Positions 24,457 to 38,200 of a DNA stretch of 64,000 nucleotides are shown piece by piece; the stretch's first letter is position 1; each line of letters begins with the position of its first letter. Source of the stretch: Periplaneta americana. Lineage: Eukaryota; Arthropoda; Insecta; Blattodea; Blattidae. The notes under the pieces were generated by a model. That model did not search any database. It had not been told where the DNA came from and saw only the letters and a program-made list of their open reading frames with translations. A program made the translations under genes and the position numbers. Location of the stretch: NCBI RefSeq assembly GCF_040183065.1, contig NC_091131.1:8628001-8692000 (forward strand), written 5' to 3'.

Positions 24457-27400
24457 CTGCAAACAAATAACATTACTTCACTAATGCAAGGACCCAAAGG
24501 CTTGAAGCTACTCTGGGAATACATCAAATGATAAAGAAACAACACTTGAAGCAGGTGCCAGTTACATGAGAGTTGTGGGTAATGAATACATATCAGATAT
24601 TTAGCAAAATGTCTACTTTATATGAATGAAAATTCCAAGAGTCTGAAAATAGATACAGTGAAACCTCTCATTTACAGACATCGACAATCTGTCCGCTTCT
24701 GGGAGGTGTCCTTTATTGGGAGGGAGGCTTCCCAATCTAACAGTAAATCTGTAATATGCATTATGTATCTCTTCACGCTTTAAATGAAATGTATTATTGT
24801 AGTTTAATTCTAAATGCAGTATACTACAGTAAATTCTTTGCAACTTTGATCTACAGTAGATAAGACCGAAAAAGGAAAATACAGTACTGTGCCATGCAAT
24901 TTTATTTTAAGTCTACAGTTATGCAGTACTGTAATTTACAGTTTTCAACTTAACCTTTACGTTCAGGTGCCATGTCTCTCGAAACAGAACAACTGATTGG
25001 AGTGGAGAGAATAATCCTACTAACCCTATCATGTGTCGAATACAATTTCACGATCACGGAAACCTTGGACCCATCAGACAGGTTAAATTTTATGACTTTG
25101 TTTATCCACTCGCTTCCAGCTAACAAGGGGTAGCCGGCTGGGCTAGTGGTAGCCTACGAGACCCTTATTGTCTTCTTTCATGTTAAGGAATTTCTGAAGT
25201 AAATTTTCCATTTTTGTAACACATTAGGTTTTGAAATCAAAGTTCTGTCCGCAGTCAGGAGGTAAAGCAAGCTTCAGGACTGTGAAACAGCTGTCCGTGT
25301 CCGTGTCTGAGTGTGTCCGTAAACGAGAGTTAAGTTTATCATTATTTCTATATTATTTCAGTTGGCACATAAACATATGTCCGTATATGAGGAGTGTCTG
25401 TATCTTGGGGGTGTCCATAAGGAGAGGTTTCACTGTATTCATAATTATAACTCTTATGTGGAATATTAATAATAAATTGTTATTTAATATTAATAAGTGT
25501 ATACATGTGACCTTTTATAGATTGAAAAATACAATTAAATTTTCATATAAAATAGAGGCAAAAGTTTTAACAGCAGAAAAAGAACTTAGAGATTTAGGTA
25601 TATTATTTAGCAGTAATTTTACATTTCATAGTCATATTAATAATATTATAAATTTGTCCTATGTTTTGTTATGAGACATTCTTGTAAATTTAAAGTCAAA
25701 ACTATATCTAAATTAGAATATGCTGCAGTTATCTGGAACCCAGTTACTAACAAATATTCTGTTACTAGAAAAAATTTAAATAAATTTCTAAAATGGTTAT
25801 ATTATTGACTTTATAATAATTATCCTACTTATGACAGTCATGCTACATTGCTTCAACATTTCCATTTTACTAGTCTGCAAATTACACGAAATGTCAATCC
25901 TTAAACTTTCTTTATAAAATTATTAACAATAAGTTGGACTGTGTTGGTTTATTTTATTTTATAACATCTGCACCCAAGCTTAATACAAAATTTCGAAATT
26001 TATATTTCATATCAAGGACAAATTCTGAATCCCACAAAAATTCCCCAGTTTTCCAAATGTTACAGTTATACAATAAATTACAACCCCATCCGGATGTTGA
26101 TATTTTCAATATGAATTTCTCTAGATACAGAATTATTTGTTATCATATTTTACAGAATATTGTTGTTAGTTAATTTCAAGCTACTTTCACACCTTATTTT
26201 CAATTTCTTTTTTCCTTTCTCTCTTTTCTATTTTGTTTCCGTTTTTAATAAGGGTATGTTTCGTTTTTCTTGTTTATGTTTAATAAATTATGTAAATTGT
26301 AAGTCTTGAACAATGTAATTGGGTTTTGCCAGTTACGTTCATAAACAAATAAATAAGGTAAAGTATTCTAACAAAGTTTTGTATTGTCTTCAATTCTCAT
26401 TTTGGGGGAGGGGGGAAATATCTTTTACTTTTAATTGTATTTTGATTGCCTTCTCTCCTTTAAATCGGGGGAGGCGGGGATGGAAGGAGGCAAGATTTTT
26501 TTTTTTTTTTACCTTTACATTTTAAGATATATTGCATGGCATACTTTCTATTATAATTTAATTTAATTTAATTTAATTTAATTAATTTATTTACTTAATC
26601 TGACAGGATTAAGGCCATAAGGCCTTCTCTTCCATCCTACCAGACAGCACATATAAATACAAAAAAGAAATACAAACATTGATGAAAATAATACGTATTA
26701 AGTTAAAGCCCTATAGAGGGTCAACAGAGTCAAAAGAACACTGTAGAGGTCTCATCGAGCTAATACAAGAAAAAAGAAAGAAAACAGAGATAGCAATGAT
26801 GATATTGATAACTGATAATAATAATAATAATAAATACATTACCTATTAATTGTCAATTTTACAACAGCATAGTTACAATATTTACTATATGTCATGGGTT
26901 AAGGTGAAGTTGCGCAACCTGACAGGTGTTCAACAAGCAATTCCATGAACTAGAATGTGATTTTTTAATTTAAATTTGAATTTTGATATTGTCCGACAAT
27001 CTCTGACATGGTTAGGGAGAGAATTCGAGGCATGGAATAGATACGCTGAAAGATGATGAGTAGAAGGATGTTCTGTGCAGAGGAATAGAGAGAAGGTACA
27101 TGTTCCGGGTTCGAGGTAGTGAAAGGTAAACAAAACGAGATGCTAGTTAAGAGGGTGTGGAGGTGTGGATGATTTTAAATAGTAATAAGAGAGAGTTGAA
27201 GAATCTTCTTTCTTTAAGTGGACTCCAAGACAACAATTCTAGTGATGGTGTTACATGACCGAATTTTCTAATGTTACAAACGAAACGAACGCAGATATTG
27301 TGAACACGCTGTAGTCTATGGGCAAGATCAGTATTTAGATTCGTGAATAGAGAATCGCAATAATCGAAGTGGGGCATCGCTAAAGTTTGGATCAGGTTCT

Positions 27401-28327
27401 TTTTAAGGCTGAGAGGTAAAACATTGGTTAAGTGTCTGAAGGAATGAATTATGGAAAAAGTTTTCTTATCTTTAAAATGAACTTTTTTTCATACCATAAA
27501 TTGGGGGCAAACTTGACCGCTGAGCTTAATTTGAGGGGAGGGGGGGGGGAAGGGACAATACTTCAAATATGTCAGTTGCATACTCTGCAATTTTAAAACA
27601 AATGGTCACCTTCATTGTGGTGTGTCTTTCCGAATCTTGGGAAGCATCATAACATAAGCTTGCAATATTGCTTAAAAGCCAATCCTGTAAACTTAAGTAA
27701 CTTAACATTGTAAGATTGTTGGAATTATGTTTAGGCAAAGAAAAGATATTTTCACATTTTAACGAAAAGAGCCAGATGAGGACTTGTCCAGTCCAGGATA
27801 AATGAGAATGTCTGCTTACCCTAACCCAGAGTTGTTCTCGAAGTCACAGTGAAGAGAAAAATGCTTTCTCTCAACCTGAAATTGAACCTACATCTTTCAT
27901 ACCATTAAGAACAAAAGAGGTCTAACAGACTCAAGGAAACTCAGGAAAATTTTGCGCTTTGAAGAATTTAATAAATGGGGTCAACTGCCACAAAAAGGTA
28001 AAGGGGTCAGCTTATATCAAGACTTCACTTCTGTAAACAGCTGGGTCAGACATCATGCAGCTATCTCTGAGTCAAGAGATGCGCTAAAGATGACCAGTAA
28101 TGCTGCTCCTGTTCATGCTGTTCCAGGCAGAACTCAAGACAATAACCCACTGTAGGTGTTGCCACAGTGAGGTTGAAACTTTAGCTCATGTCTTGGGTTC
28201 ATACCAGCAGCGGCCGGTGATCGAAATTCTCGGTGAGGCCAGATGCAACTACATAGTTTGAGTGCCTCCGATAGGAAATGTTTATTCATGATATTAATTA
28301 TTATTGTTATATATTAATATTGTTACT

Positions 28328-28378
<51 letters not shown>

Positions 28379-30867
28379 AAAAATAATGTCACTCACTAAA
28401 TAAGTTATGCTGTGAGTTTGTTCCAGTGATTGTTTGAGTGTGATGAAGCAACACACATTATGCTCAGCTGAAAAGTATGTGTTGAAATTCCCCTTTCTTC
28501 TTTTTTTATTTATTTTTTTTTCCATTGACAGCAACAAACAAGGCCAACAGAAAAGTTTATTTTGCACCACATTACCACTTAACCATTTATGTTGCCCATA
28601 CCAGGATGCAATAGAAACTCGCGTTTAAGATTATCTGTCAAAAAAATTGTCAGCCATGTCGTAGGTATCTGCAGATGATCGTTTAATTGTCAGGAAAAGT
28701 AAATTAAATCCTAGACTAACTGCTGTCGACTTAACCCGCGAGTTAATGGCTACCACTGGGGCGAATATTCACGTCACAACAGTGCGGCGTAGGCTTTTGG
28801 AAGCTGGAAGAAGGGCTCGTAAGCCTATTAAGAAGCAGCTGCTAACCCCTGTTATGTGCAAAAAACGCTTAATGTGGGCAAAATTACTATACATCAACAC
28901 TGGACAGTGAATGACTGGAAGAATGTACTTTTTTCCGATGAGTCTCATTTTGAGGTCCACGGCCACCGTGTTTCTTACGTACGGAAAGGATCCGAAAAAG
29001 TAACAGCAGCTCATCTCCAACAAGCACCCAAATACCCCCCTAAAGTAATGTTTTGGGGTTGTTTTACACATGAAGGGCCTGGAGCATTAATACTTATCAA
29101 GGGAATGATGAATTCTGACAAATATATTCACTTATTGGAAACCAGAATCGTACCCCAGCCGCAAAAATCATTTCCGGATGGCAGAGGTGTGTTCCAACAA
29201 GAACTGGCACCATGCCATACGTCTCGAAAAACTACAGAATTCTTCAACAAGAAGAATATTCAGGTACTCCCCTGGCCAGGCAACTCTCCCGACATCAACC
29301 CCATTGAGAACTTGTGGTCAATTTGCAAAAGAAGAATGCAAAAAATGGATTGTTCTACAAAGGAGATGATGATTTCTGCCCTCATTGGTGTATGGTTTCG
29401 CGATGAAGAAATGAAGAATATTTGTGGGAAATTAGTGGAATCCATGCCAAAACGTCTCAGAGCTGTTATTAGGAACAATGGAGGCCACATAGATTACTGA
29501 GGTATGTCTTAGAACCTTTTTTTATCCCGTTTGAGTGTTTTTGCATAAGTAATTACGTTGTTCGGATTAATTTGCACGCTACTGTACCCTTAAGACCGGC
29601 CCATGAATGGGAAGAGTGAAACCTGACCAGGCCACGAGGCCAGACGAATTGTGCCTCAGCTACAGCCTTTCAAGCCCAACATCAAAGTCCCACGGAATGC
29701 AGAAACCAGACCCGGCATGAGTGATCCTGGCCTCAGGAACAAATTTTACTGCAAAACAGGTCTATATACACTACAAAGTTTTCAAATACTTCTACAGCGA
29801 TATATGCTTCATTCAAATAACTAATACATTATATAAAAACACAAAATTTGATTTCAGTTAAGCCAAGTGACTGAGGCCCGGCCTCACTTGCCTCAGTCAA
29901 TCAGCCGCCACTGGTTCATACCCATTTGGCGAAACTCTTCACAACAGCAGGGATCACAAGATCAGGTCTGTAATCGCAACATGCCTAAGTCCAATGGCTA
30001 CACTACCTATGTAAGGGACATTTTTCCCATTTACATACTAATTTCCTATGTTGTTTGACTTTCTGTAAATACAAATCAGAATGCATTCAGACTTTTAAAA
30101 CACCACACTATACTCACTTTTGAAGTTGTTTCCTTGCTTTGGGTAGAGAGCTGGGATGTTCCTTGAAGATGAAGTGTCGGATACCGAGAACGTAGCTTTC
30201 AATGTATGTCGGCCAATGGATTTCCCGGACATCAAATTGAAATGTCCGCCTATCGTCTGGACTCAACAGTCCGTTCAGATGCTGGACGTTCTCATCAGAA
30301 AACCGCCACTGCTGCGTGGAGAAGTATTCCAGACACTTGGCTGCTTTGTCTAACTTGTTCTGTACTCGTACCATGCTGACAACACACACAAATCTCAGTC
30401 AGTGAAACTCTTATGTTCTACATAAAATCATGTAATATATTTCTGTCACTTCAAAATAAGTAACACCACTGTAGCTGTGCATAGCAAAATTGTGCAAAAG
30501 CTTGCAGTAAGTGACAAAGAAATATTAGCTGTAAACACAAGCCACTTTTGTAGTATGTGATAGTACTGTTCATCCAAGTGGTTATTCGCAGCCTGGTTTC
30601 CCCCACCCATTTCTGCTCGTACCTCTACAACAGGCGTCTCAAGGCCAATGCATAAAAGTTGTTACACAGAGCAAATGTAGATAGCGTAGTCAGCTGAAGA
30701 GATAAGCGCAATACCCGAAGATAGCCGATCGCTGATTTATGTTACAAGCATGAGTGAGCTAAGCTGTAACTGTCGCGGGAGAAATTCCACAAAGTGGCAC
30801 TTTTGAGTTATACTGTCAAAATAGACGGTTGTTTTGAGTAGGAATAAAATTTCATAAGTCGTTTGCA

Positions 30868-30903
<36 letters not shown>

Positions 30904-31192
30904 GTAATAAGTGTATTTTCTAATTATATATTATGAGTAAAACGAAGACATCTGAAGCATGAATAACCATACATGTTACGTAATTATTTAAGCACAAGGA
31001 ACTGGCTACCCTATCCCATTATCTCGTGGCCTAGTTGCCTCATAAGTGGTGAATTGTTGATATCACATGTGAGGTTCAGATCTGTTTTCGGACAGTTGAC
31101 TGAACAACAAAATACTTCATTTCTAGTAAATGGTTTTTGGTATCTTCCTTTTTTTAAGTTCATACTATATTTAATAAAATATAATTCAATTA

Positions 31193-31232
<40 letters not shown>

Positions 31233-31521
31233 GTAATAAGTGTATTTTCTAATTATATATTATGAGTAAAACGAAGACATCTGAAGCATGAATAACCATA
31301 CATGTTACGTAATTATTTAAGCACAAGGAACTGGCTACCCTATCCCATTATCTCGTGGCCTAGTTGCCTCATAAGTGGTGAATTGTTGATATCACATGTG
31401 AGGTTCAGATCTGTTTTCGGACAGTTGACTGAACAACAAAATACTTCATTTCTAGTAAATGGTTTTTGGTATCTTCCTTTTTTTAAGTTCATACTATATT
31501 TAATAAAATATAATTCAATTA

Positions 31522-31567
<46 letters not shown>

Positions 31568-34500
31568 TTACAAATAAACTTGTTGATTGTTAAGGTACGT
31601 ATTCTTATGATATGCCCTCTCAAATCTTTTCTCAAGTCCTTCAGTACTTCATTATATTTGTTATACTGGTCTTGATTCAAATTAGGTAACAATTTTAGAT
31701 TAATAAGGTGGTAACAGTTATCCACTGAAACTTGCAACTCCCACAATTTCGCTTTCCCTATGAAAGCTTTTATTTCTTCATATATTTGCGGTATAAGGAC
31801 ATTCTTTCCTCAGAGATGGAGACAAAATCGTAGCGGTTACAAATGTCTATTCAAACGTTTCGGTCAATGACGTCATCCGGAGATACACGAACTGTTCCCG
31901 CATCTTGTTCCACTCTTACATTGAAAAAAGAGAGAGAGAGAGAGAGAGAGGAGGAAGTGCTCCGAGAAGGCCCTATTGAGACATCTGCTCTACAACGTCT
32001 GAATGAGTAAAATTTCTACACATTCATATGTAAAATTTAATGGAAATTCGGAATATGTAAATTTTAATATAGGGTGCCATTTAAAAAAAAAATAAAGTTT
32101 ACTGTATGCCTAAATAACTAACTTTTGTCGAACACTGGTATCATATTGTATTGTTTATCTCCAACAGCTTTTGTATAAAACTTTTTTTGTTTTTGTTTTT
32201 GTTTTTATCAACAGTAATCTCACTAGAGGTTTCGACTTATCTAGAGAAAATTAGAACTCAAGTGGGATTTAATTGACTATTACACGATTAGAAGAAAGTA
32301 TATTAAGATTAGAAGAAATAAAGTACTCTAATACAATAAAATATTGACTTACTAACATATTAACCACCACTTCCCTTATTAACCCAAGTTAACTCGTTTG
32401 AGTCCCATTCTCTACTTCATAGTGATTTTTTAAGTATGTAAGAAAATTAGTGATGTACAGTGATTCTGCAATATTAAATGACCTCTTTACGAAAATAAAA
32501 AAATATGACACTTTTTTTCGCAAAACTGGTAAAATAATTAGTAACGGAAGAGGTTAAACTGTCTTGAAAATGTTTTTTTAAAGATGTTTTATTAAAAGTA
32601 CCAGGTCTCTTGGACCCATGTCTTTTACAAGAAATATCATTTACAAAAAATATGAACAAAAAAAAAAAAGTATTACTGTACCATCTCATCGTTACAAATA
32701 TTCTGCTAGATGGCAGTAATGTATTATGAGGAGCTGTTCTCTTGTTACCAGTTATGCCAACTATACAATCTTCATTGAACTCTACAGACAATTACTAATC
32801 AAGAAGGCTTTGTTGATTCACTTTCATTTTTATTAAAACAGTTGCATTCCACTTCAATGATCAATATATATTAAACAATCTCTGATACGTGACTATCCAT
32901 AATTTCATACAGCAGAAGCTATAACATAACCTAAATAATATAAACAAGATAAATGATAGAAAAGTTTTAATCAAGGATGATGAAATAAGATGAATAATTT
33001 TAAAAGGTACAATTATTGAAAGTACAATGTTGGCAAACAAAGAAATAAATGCTAGGGAGGTGATAAAAACAAACAAATGAAAGGAAAGTGATAAAAATTG
33101 TAGTTTAAGTAGCCATGATTGGTTGAAACACATCATTCCATACCATTTTATTGGTTAAAAGTAGTATGACGTAGAGAAAGTGTAATAGTCATGAAAATAT
33201 CGATACAGATTTTGGCAGCATTACTACTGGGTGTTCATTTCAAAATGTGTCATGACGTCACTGTTGTGAGTCAGTGATTTGAAGCAAGTTTCAGCTTTTA
33301 TGTCAGAGAAGTTGCCTATTAATCAAGGCATTCAATCTGAACTTGAGAACGTGTATGGTATAACTTGAACGTCGTAGCAACAGATGGCGGTCTGTACGGT
33401 CTGAGTGCTACCATAACCTCTTTCGAACTGTGTTTTGTGCGGCCAAGTCGTATGCAGGGTATTTGTTATCATCGGTTGCGTACGGCAACATTCCACAATA
33501 AAAATCGAATGCTCTGTGTCCATGTTGACCGTCAAAGTTAATGTCAACAAATACGTAAGAAATCGTCTTAACCCTCTCCCCATATCCCGACAGTAAGAAA
33601 AAAACTCACCTCAGTACGTGTTTCCAAACAGTTCACATTCCTGCCACTACCGGCATTACAGTAGATATCAGTAAGTACTCTTCAGAATGAATGCTGTACT
33701 TGCTAGGCAACTTCTCTGGCACACATAAGTAATACACCTCTGCGGAAGTGTAGGAAGATTGAATTCTCTAGGCTCATCGGCTAGCCACATGACGGCATAC
33801 AGCGAGCCATGACACACTTTGAACTGAACACTCAGTATATCTTATCCCTATACATCACATAATGGACAAACAACAAAACCTCTTGTAAGCTAGAGAATAA
33901 TATTTCAGTCACAGCTGTGATAAATTCGGCTTAGGAATGAAAATGTTGCTTACCTCTGGAATAGCGCAACCATATTTCAAGAAATTAGTAAGTAAATACC
34001 TCCAACTTACATTGCTTTCTTGCCAACGATTCTACTGAAGAAGTCAAGTAAGTGAGCAGGAATTATGTGGAGAGTGAGCGTGCACAGCGAGTTGAGCACC
34101 CAGTTCGACCTACACTTGCCATCTGGATACCAGATGACGTCACCTAGTGGGTGTCTCCTCATGTACACGAAACACAGATCTACAAACTCCTTCCATGTGA
34201 TAGGCTTCTGTATCCCTGTACAGCAATTGTACACTGCAATGCCATCAGGTCTGCGAACAAAAATATCGACAAGATTCTGGAAACTTCAGCTATTCATTTC
34301 ACACAGATCAACAGTACAGACCATTCAATGCTGTAAAAGGTTCACAATTAGGGGTGTGATTTTTTGGTATTAATGATATACGTAAAATGTGTTAAAAACT
34401 TAATTTTATGACTTGAGGCTTTCCCGGCGTTTGATGTAGAATAACTCTTCTCGGGTTCTCAGCCAGGTGAGTTGGAGAATTGCTTCCAAGCTTTCGACGG

Positions 34501-35230
34501 CTAGCTCTGCCATCTTCTTCAGGGAATGAAGTGATGTGGGACCATGTCTAGCCGGTATATATGCAAAAGTAGGACTTCCCGCTATGGGCCAATCAGGAGC
34601 TAGTTCCTAGTCCCGACCACCAGGCGCATTCTGGTTGGTGGAAGTGGTAGCCAATCAGGAGCTAGTTACTACTGGCTAGACACGGTCCCACATCACTTCA
34701 TTCCCTAAAGAAGATGGCAGAGCTAGCCGTCAAAAGCTTGGAAGCTAATCTCCAACTCACCTGGCTGAGAACCCGAGAAGAGTTATTCTAACTTAATTTT
34801 ATGCATGGAAAATGCAAATCCCTTAATGAAACTCAAAAATTGAATTGTACCGCGAATTTTCGAGAACATGGTAGATATCTACGAAAATGCTTAATAATCA
34901 CTATATTAAAAAAAAAAAATACCGGGTTTTATGAAACTTTTTTTTTCATTATAACATATACACGAACATTTCTACCTATCTGACCATTCAGCACTACACG
35001 CGTGTGACATGTGACAACGATGTACGCACAGTTTCACGGTCTACTTCCAGAGAGAAATGCAAGCAGACAACATTATTTCTCTTTTCCATAACAATTGCCT
35101 TAATGTGATCAAGAAGGCAAAGCCGTCACTCCCTAACAGTCAAATGGAATTAAATTATAAATTTAATTAATGATGCAAACAATTTTCTGTTAGTTTCAAA
35201 GGGGCTGTTTCAATAATGATAAATAAATAA

Positions 35231-35278
<48 letters not shown>

Positions 35279-38200
35279 AATCTTTTAAGTTTTCTTAAGA
35301 TGTGAAATATTCACGAAATTTCTTCTTCTTCTTTTTTTTTTTACGAAATATTCGTCGAAATTAAGCCAGTTTTAATCACAGCAATCAGGGTAAAATAATC
35401 ACCATAAAATCACACCCCTAATCATAATTAATCTGAAACATTCCCGTCACTCTTTATTTTCCTCCTCCTCTCTCCTAAAAAATAAAATTACGAACATTTA
35501 GAAGCATAAAGAAATTGCAATGATCTCAATAATTTTATCAGCTACAACAGTAATAGCAAAGTCACTTGAAACACAACTGTTCAAAATACCCTACTAACAA
35601 AATGTCCTATGCGAAATGTGGAAAGCAGCGATACTGTAGTTATGCCACATTACAAAGGAAAAACAATTAAAAAAAAAAATGGTTTATTTAACGACGCTTG
35701 CAACTGCCGAGGTTATATCAGTGTCACCGGTGTGCCAGTATCTTTACTGACATGAGCTTGTCGCATTTAAGCACACTTAAATGCCATCGACCTGGGTCGG
35801 GATCGAACCTGTAACCTCGAGTACAGAAGGCCAGCGCTATACTGACTGCGCTATCCAGGATTACAAAGGAAAATTCCTAGTCTTTGTGAGAATACAAGTT
35901 TTACTCTATACGGACAAGTAGAGCCAAAAAAGCAGTAATAGCAATAATAATAATTAGTACTGTCATTGCAAGTTATCTTGAACCTTACATCCTGTAAGTC
36001 TGTCTTTGGAACTGCACGGTACGGCGTGTACTCATCAACGTAACGGCACGGCAAGGGTGCCCCTCCCTCGGGTAACGTGACTCTTTTTAGAAAACGTTGG
36101 TTCTTTTACCTTACGGCTCTCTACTGTAAAAGAACTTGGTTCAATACAGACATCATCTTCTCTCGATACTCCGGTTTTGAGAGGAGAACATAGTTTTGTA
36201 GCAAGCTTTAATTAACCTGTAATGAGTAAGTATTTAATTATAATCGTGTGTACACTCCTCTCTCATCCGGGCTGGGGACCGGCAATGGAGGAGTTACTAC
36301 AGCTACTTCTGTACATTATATAGGCCTGCATGACTTACACCTTCAGCTAATATGTACATATTCTTATAACAATGTTTTACAGGCTTATTATTTGAATTTA
36401 CATTAATTTACAATTATACACAATCCATATCCCTATCATTGCTGCCATCATCGCTTGTTCCAAAATTAATTATTTCGTCAATGGCATTATCCATTCGGAA
36501 TTATCTTCTTAATCGTAGACTATGTACTACTTTCTGAACACGATAGAATTCTTCGATTGTATCCCGAATAACGTGTTGATCGAAGTCGTCCACTTCAACT
36601 TTACACAAGTCCTAATTCTGGAATGAAATAATATGTTTAGTAGAACTATAAGAAAATAATAACTTACAACAGTAATTCATTATGTCGTTCACAGTACACA
36701 CACTATTGTACATAACTATTATAGCAATAATTTATAAACATTACATAACTATTCTTTCCCGAGTATTTTGTGAGGTTCATTCGGTTGTAATTCAATATTA
36801 TTCTTAATTCTCTTCACGGAACTAATACTTTTGCCAGAGTATTTAGCCGCTCTCTCATATTCCTTAGCAAGAGGTTCCAGCAAATATTTGTTTAATTTTT
36901 CCTCCTCGCAACGCTTAATTTTATTATATTTGCGATAATTTCTCTTTCTCGGCTATGGATAACAGCGTTACTTTTTCTCCACGGTGGTGTGATTTCACCA
37001 TAATTACTACCCTGTAGTTGCTGCTCCATGGTAACACTACTGGTACGCAGTGAAGGAAATAGCTCTATGTTTCTTGACAAGAGATTATGCTGCGGAGCAT
37101 GCGCAAACAACTCAGTTAGCTCCACCCACGTTACGCGCTTCCTTCCCTCTGCCCCTCTGTCCCTGCTCAGAAGGTTCAAGATAACTTGCATTGACAGTAA
37201 AAATAACGATATTTACTTACAAATGGCTTTTAAAGAACCCGGAGGTTCATTGCCCCCCCCCCCCCCTCACATAAGCCCGCCATCAGTCCCATTATGAATT
37301 AACAGGGACTGATGGCAAGATTAATCCAGTCTCTACCATAATATCCCACCTCCCTCAAATCCATTTTAATATTATCTTCCCATCTACGTCTGGGCCTCCC
37401 CAAAGGTCTTTTTTCCTCCGGCCTCCCAACTATAGTCGCGACGCTGTTATTCCCGGCGTGACTCCTCCTTTTTGCTTACGTCTTAGGAAGTGAAGACTTT
37501 ATAAAGTCTAGGTAGTCTATCGTTCGCCATTTTTGTTCTTTCGTTGTCGAGCTACCATATGAGGAATCTATTTGCCACACCGTTAAACATCATCATGTCG
37601 TAGCTCCTATGATAATAAATCAAACACACTGTAATTCAGCAAATAATTGAGTGGAAAAAAACGTCTTCGTGTGCTTTCTGCGAACGCCAACGAAAGAGCC
37701 AAAATGGCGGGCGATTACATTAAGTATTTATCGAGCCTTAAGAAATGAATAACGTCTTCCTCAGCGAATCACAAGACGCACACGTTTAAATGTAGCCGAC
37801 CTGCAATGCGATTGGCTGCCGGAAATTAGAGCGACGGGACTATAACACTATACATATATGCATTTCTGTATACGCCCATACGTGCTACATGTCCTGTCCA
37901 TCTCAAACGTCTGGATTTAATGTTCCTAATTATATCAGGTAAAGAATACAATGCGTGCAGTTCTGCATTGTGTAACTTCATCCCTCTTAGCCCCAGATAT
38001 TTTCCTTAATCTCTGTTTCTCTCTCAAAGTGAGAGTCCAAGTTTCACAACCACACAGAAGAACCGGTAATATAACTGTTTTATAAATTCCAACTACTGAA
38101 GTCGACCGTGGGTCAGGTATCTTTGAACATCAGTGTACATAGGAATGAATAAATCCAAGTACCTGACAGTAGCTGTTCTCCAAGCTGCACAGATCATAAG

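Larger units (their letters stand above)
27915..29995 (+). mobile_element. R2-clade LINE fragment split by a hAT
   Basis: Left part (27952-28204): [40 protein letters not shown], then after a frameshift [18 protein letters not shown]. Right part (29922-29995): [19 protein letters not shown]. Removing the hAT and one copy of its duplication restores a continuous frame. The Cys/His knuckle and HVLG followed by NSRH are R2-clade signatures. The last knuckle Cys is Tyr. The endonuclease is missing and no 28S rDNA flanks it. Confidence 0.8.

Noticed and set aside
25231-25674. A 147-codon plus-strand gene
   Set aside because: It starts in a Tigger-like element and runs into a decayed LINE; a chance fusion frame.
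30973-31526. Two identical 74-codon genes
   Set aside because: Identity comes from the 329-base duplication; the frame has no recognisable family.
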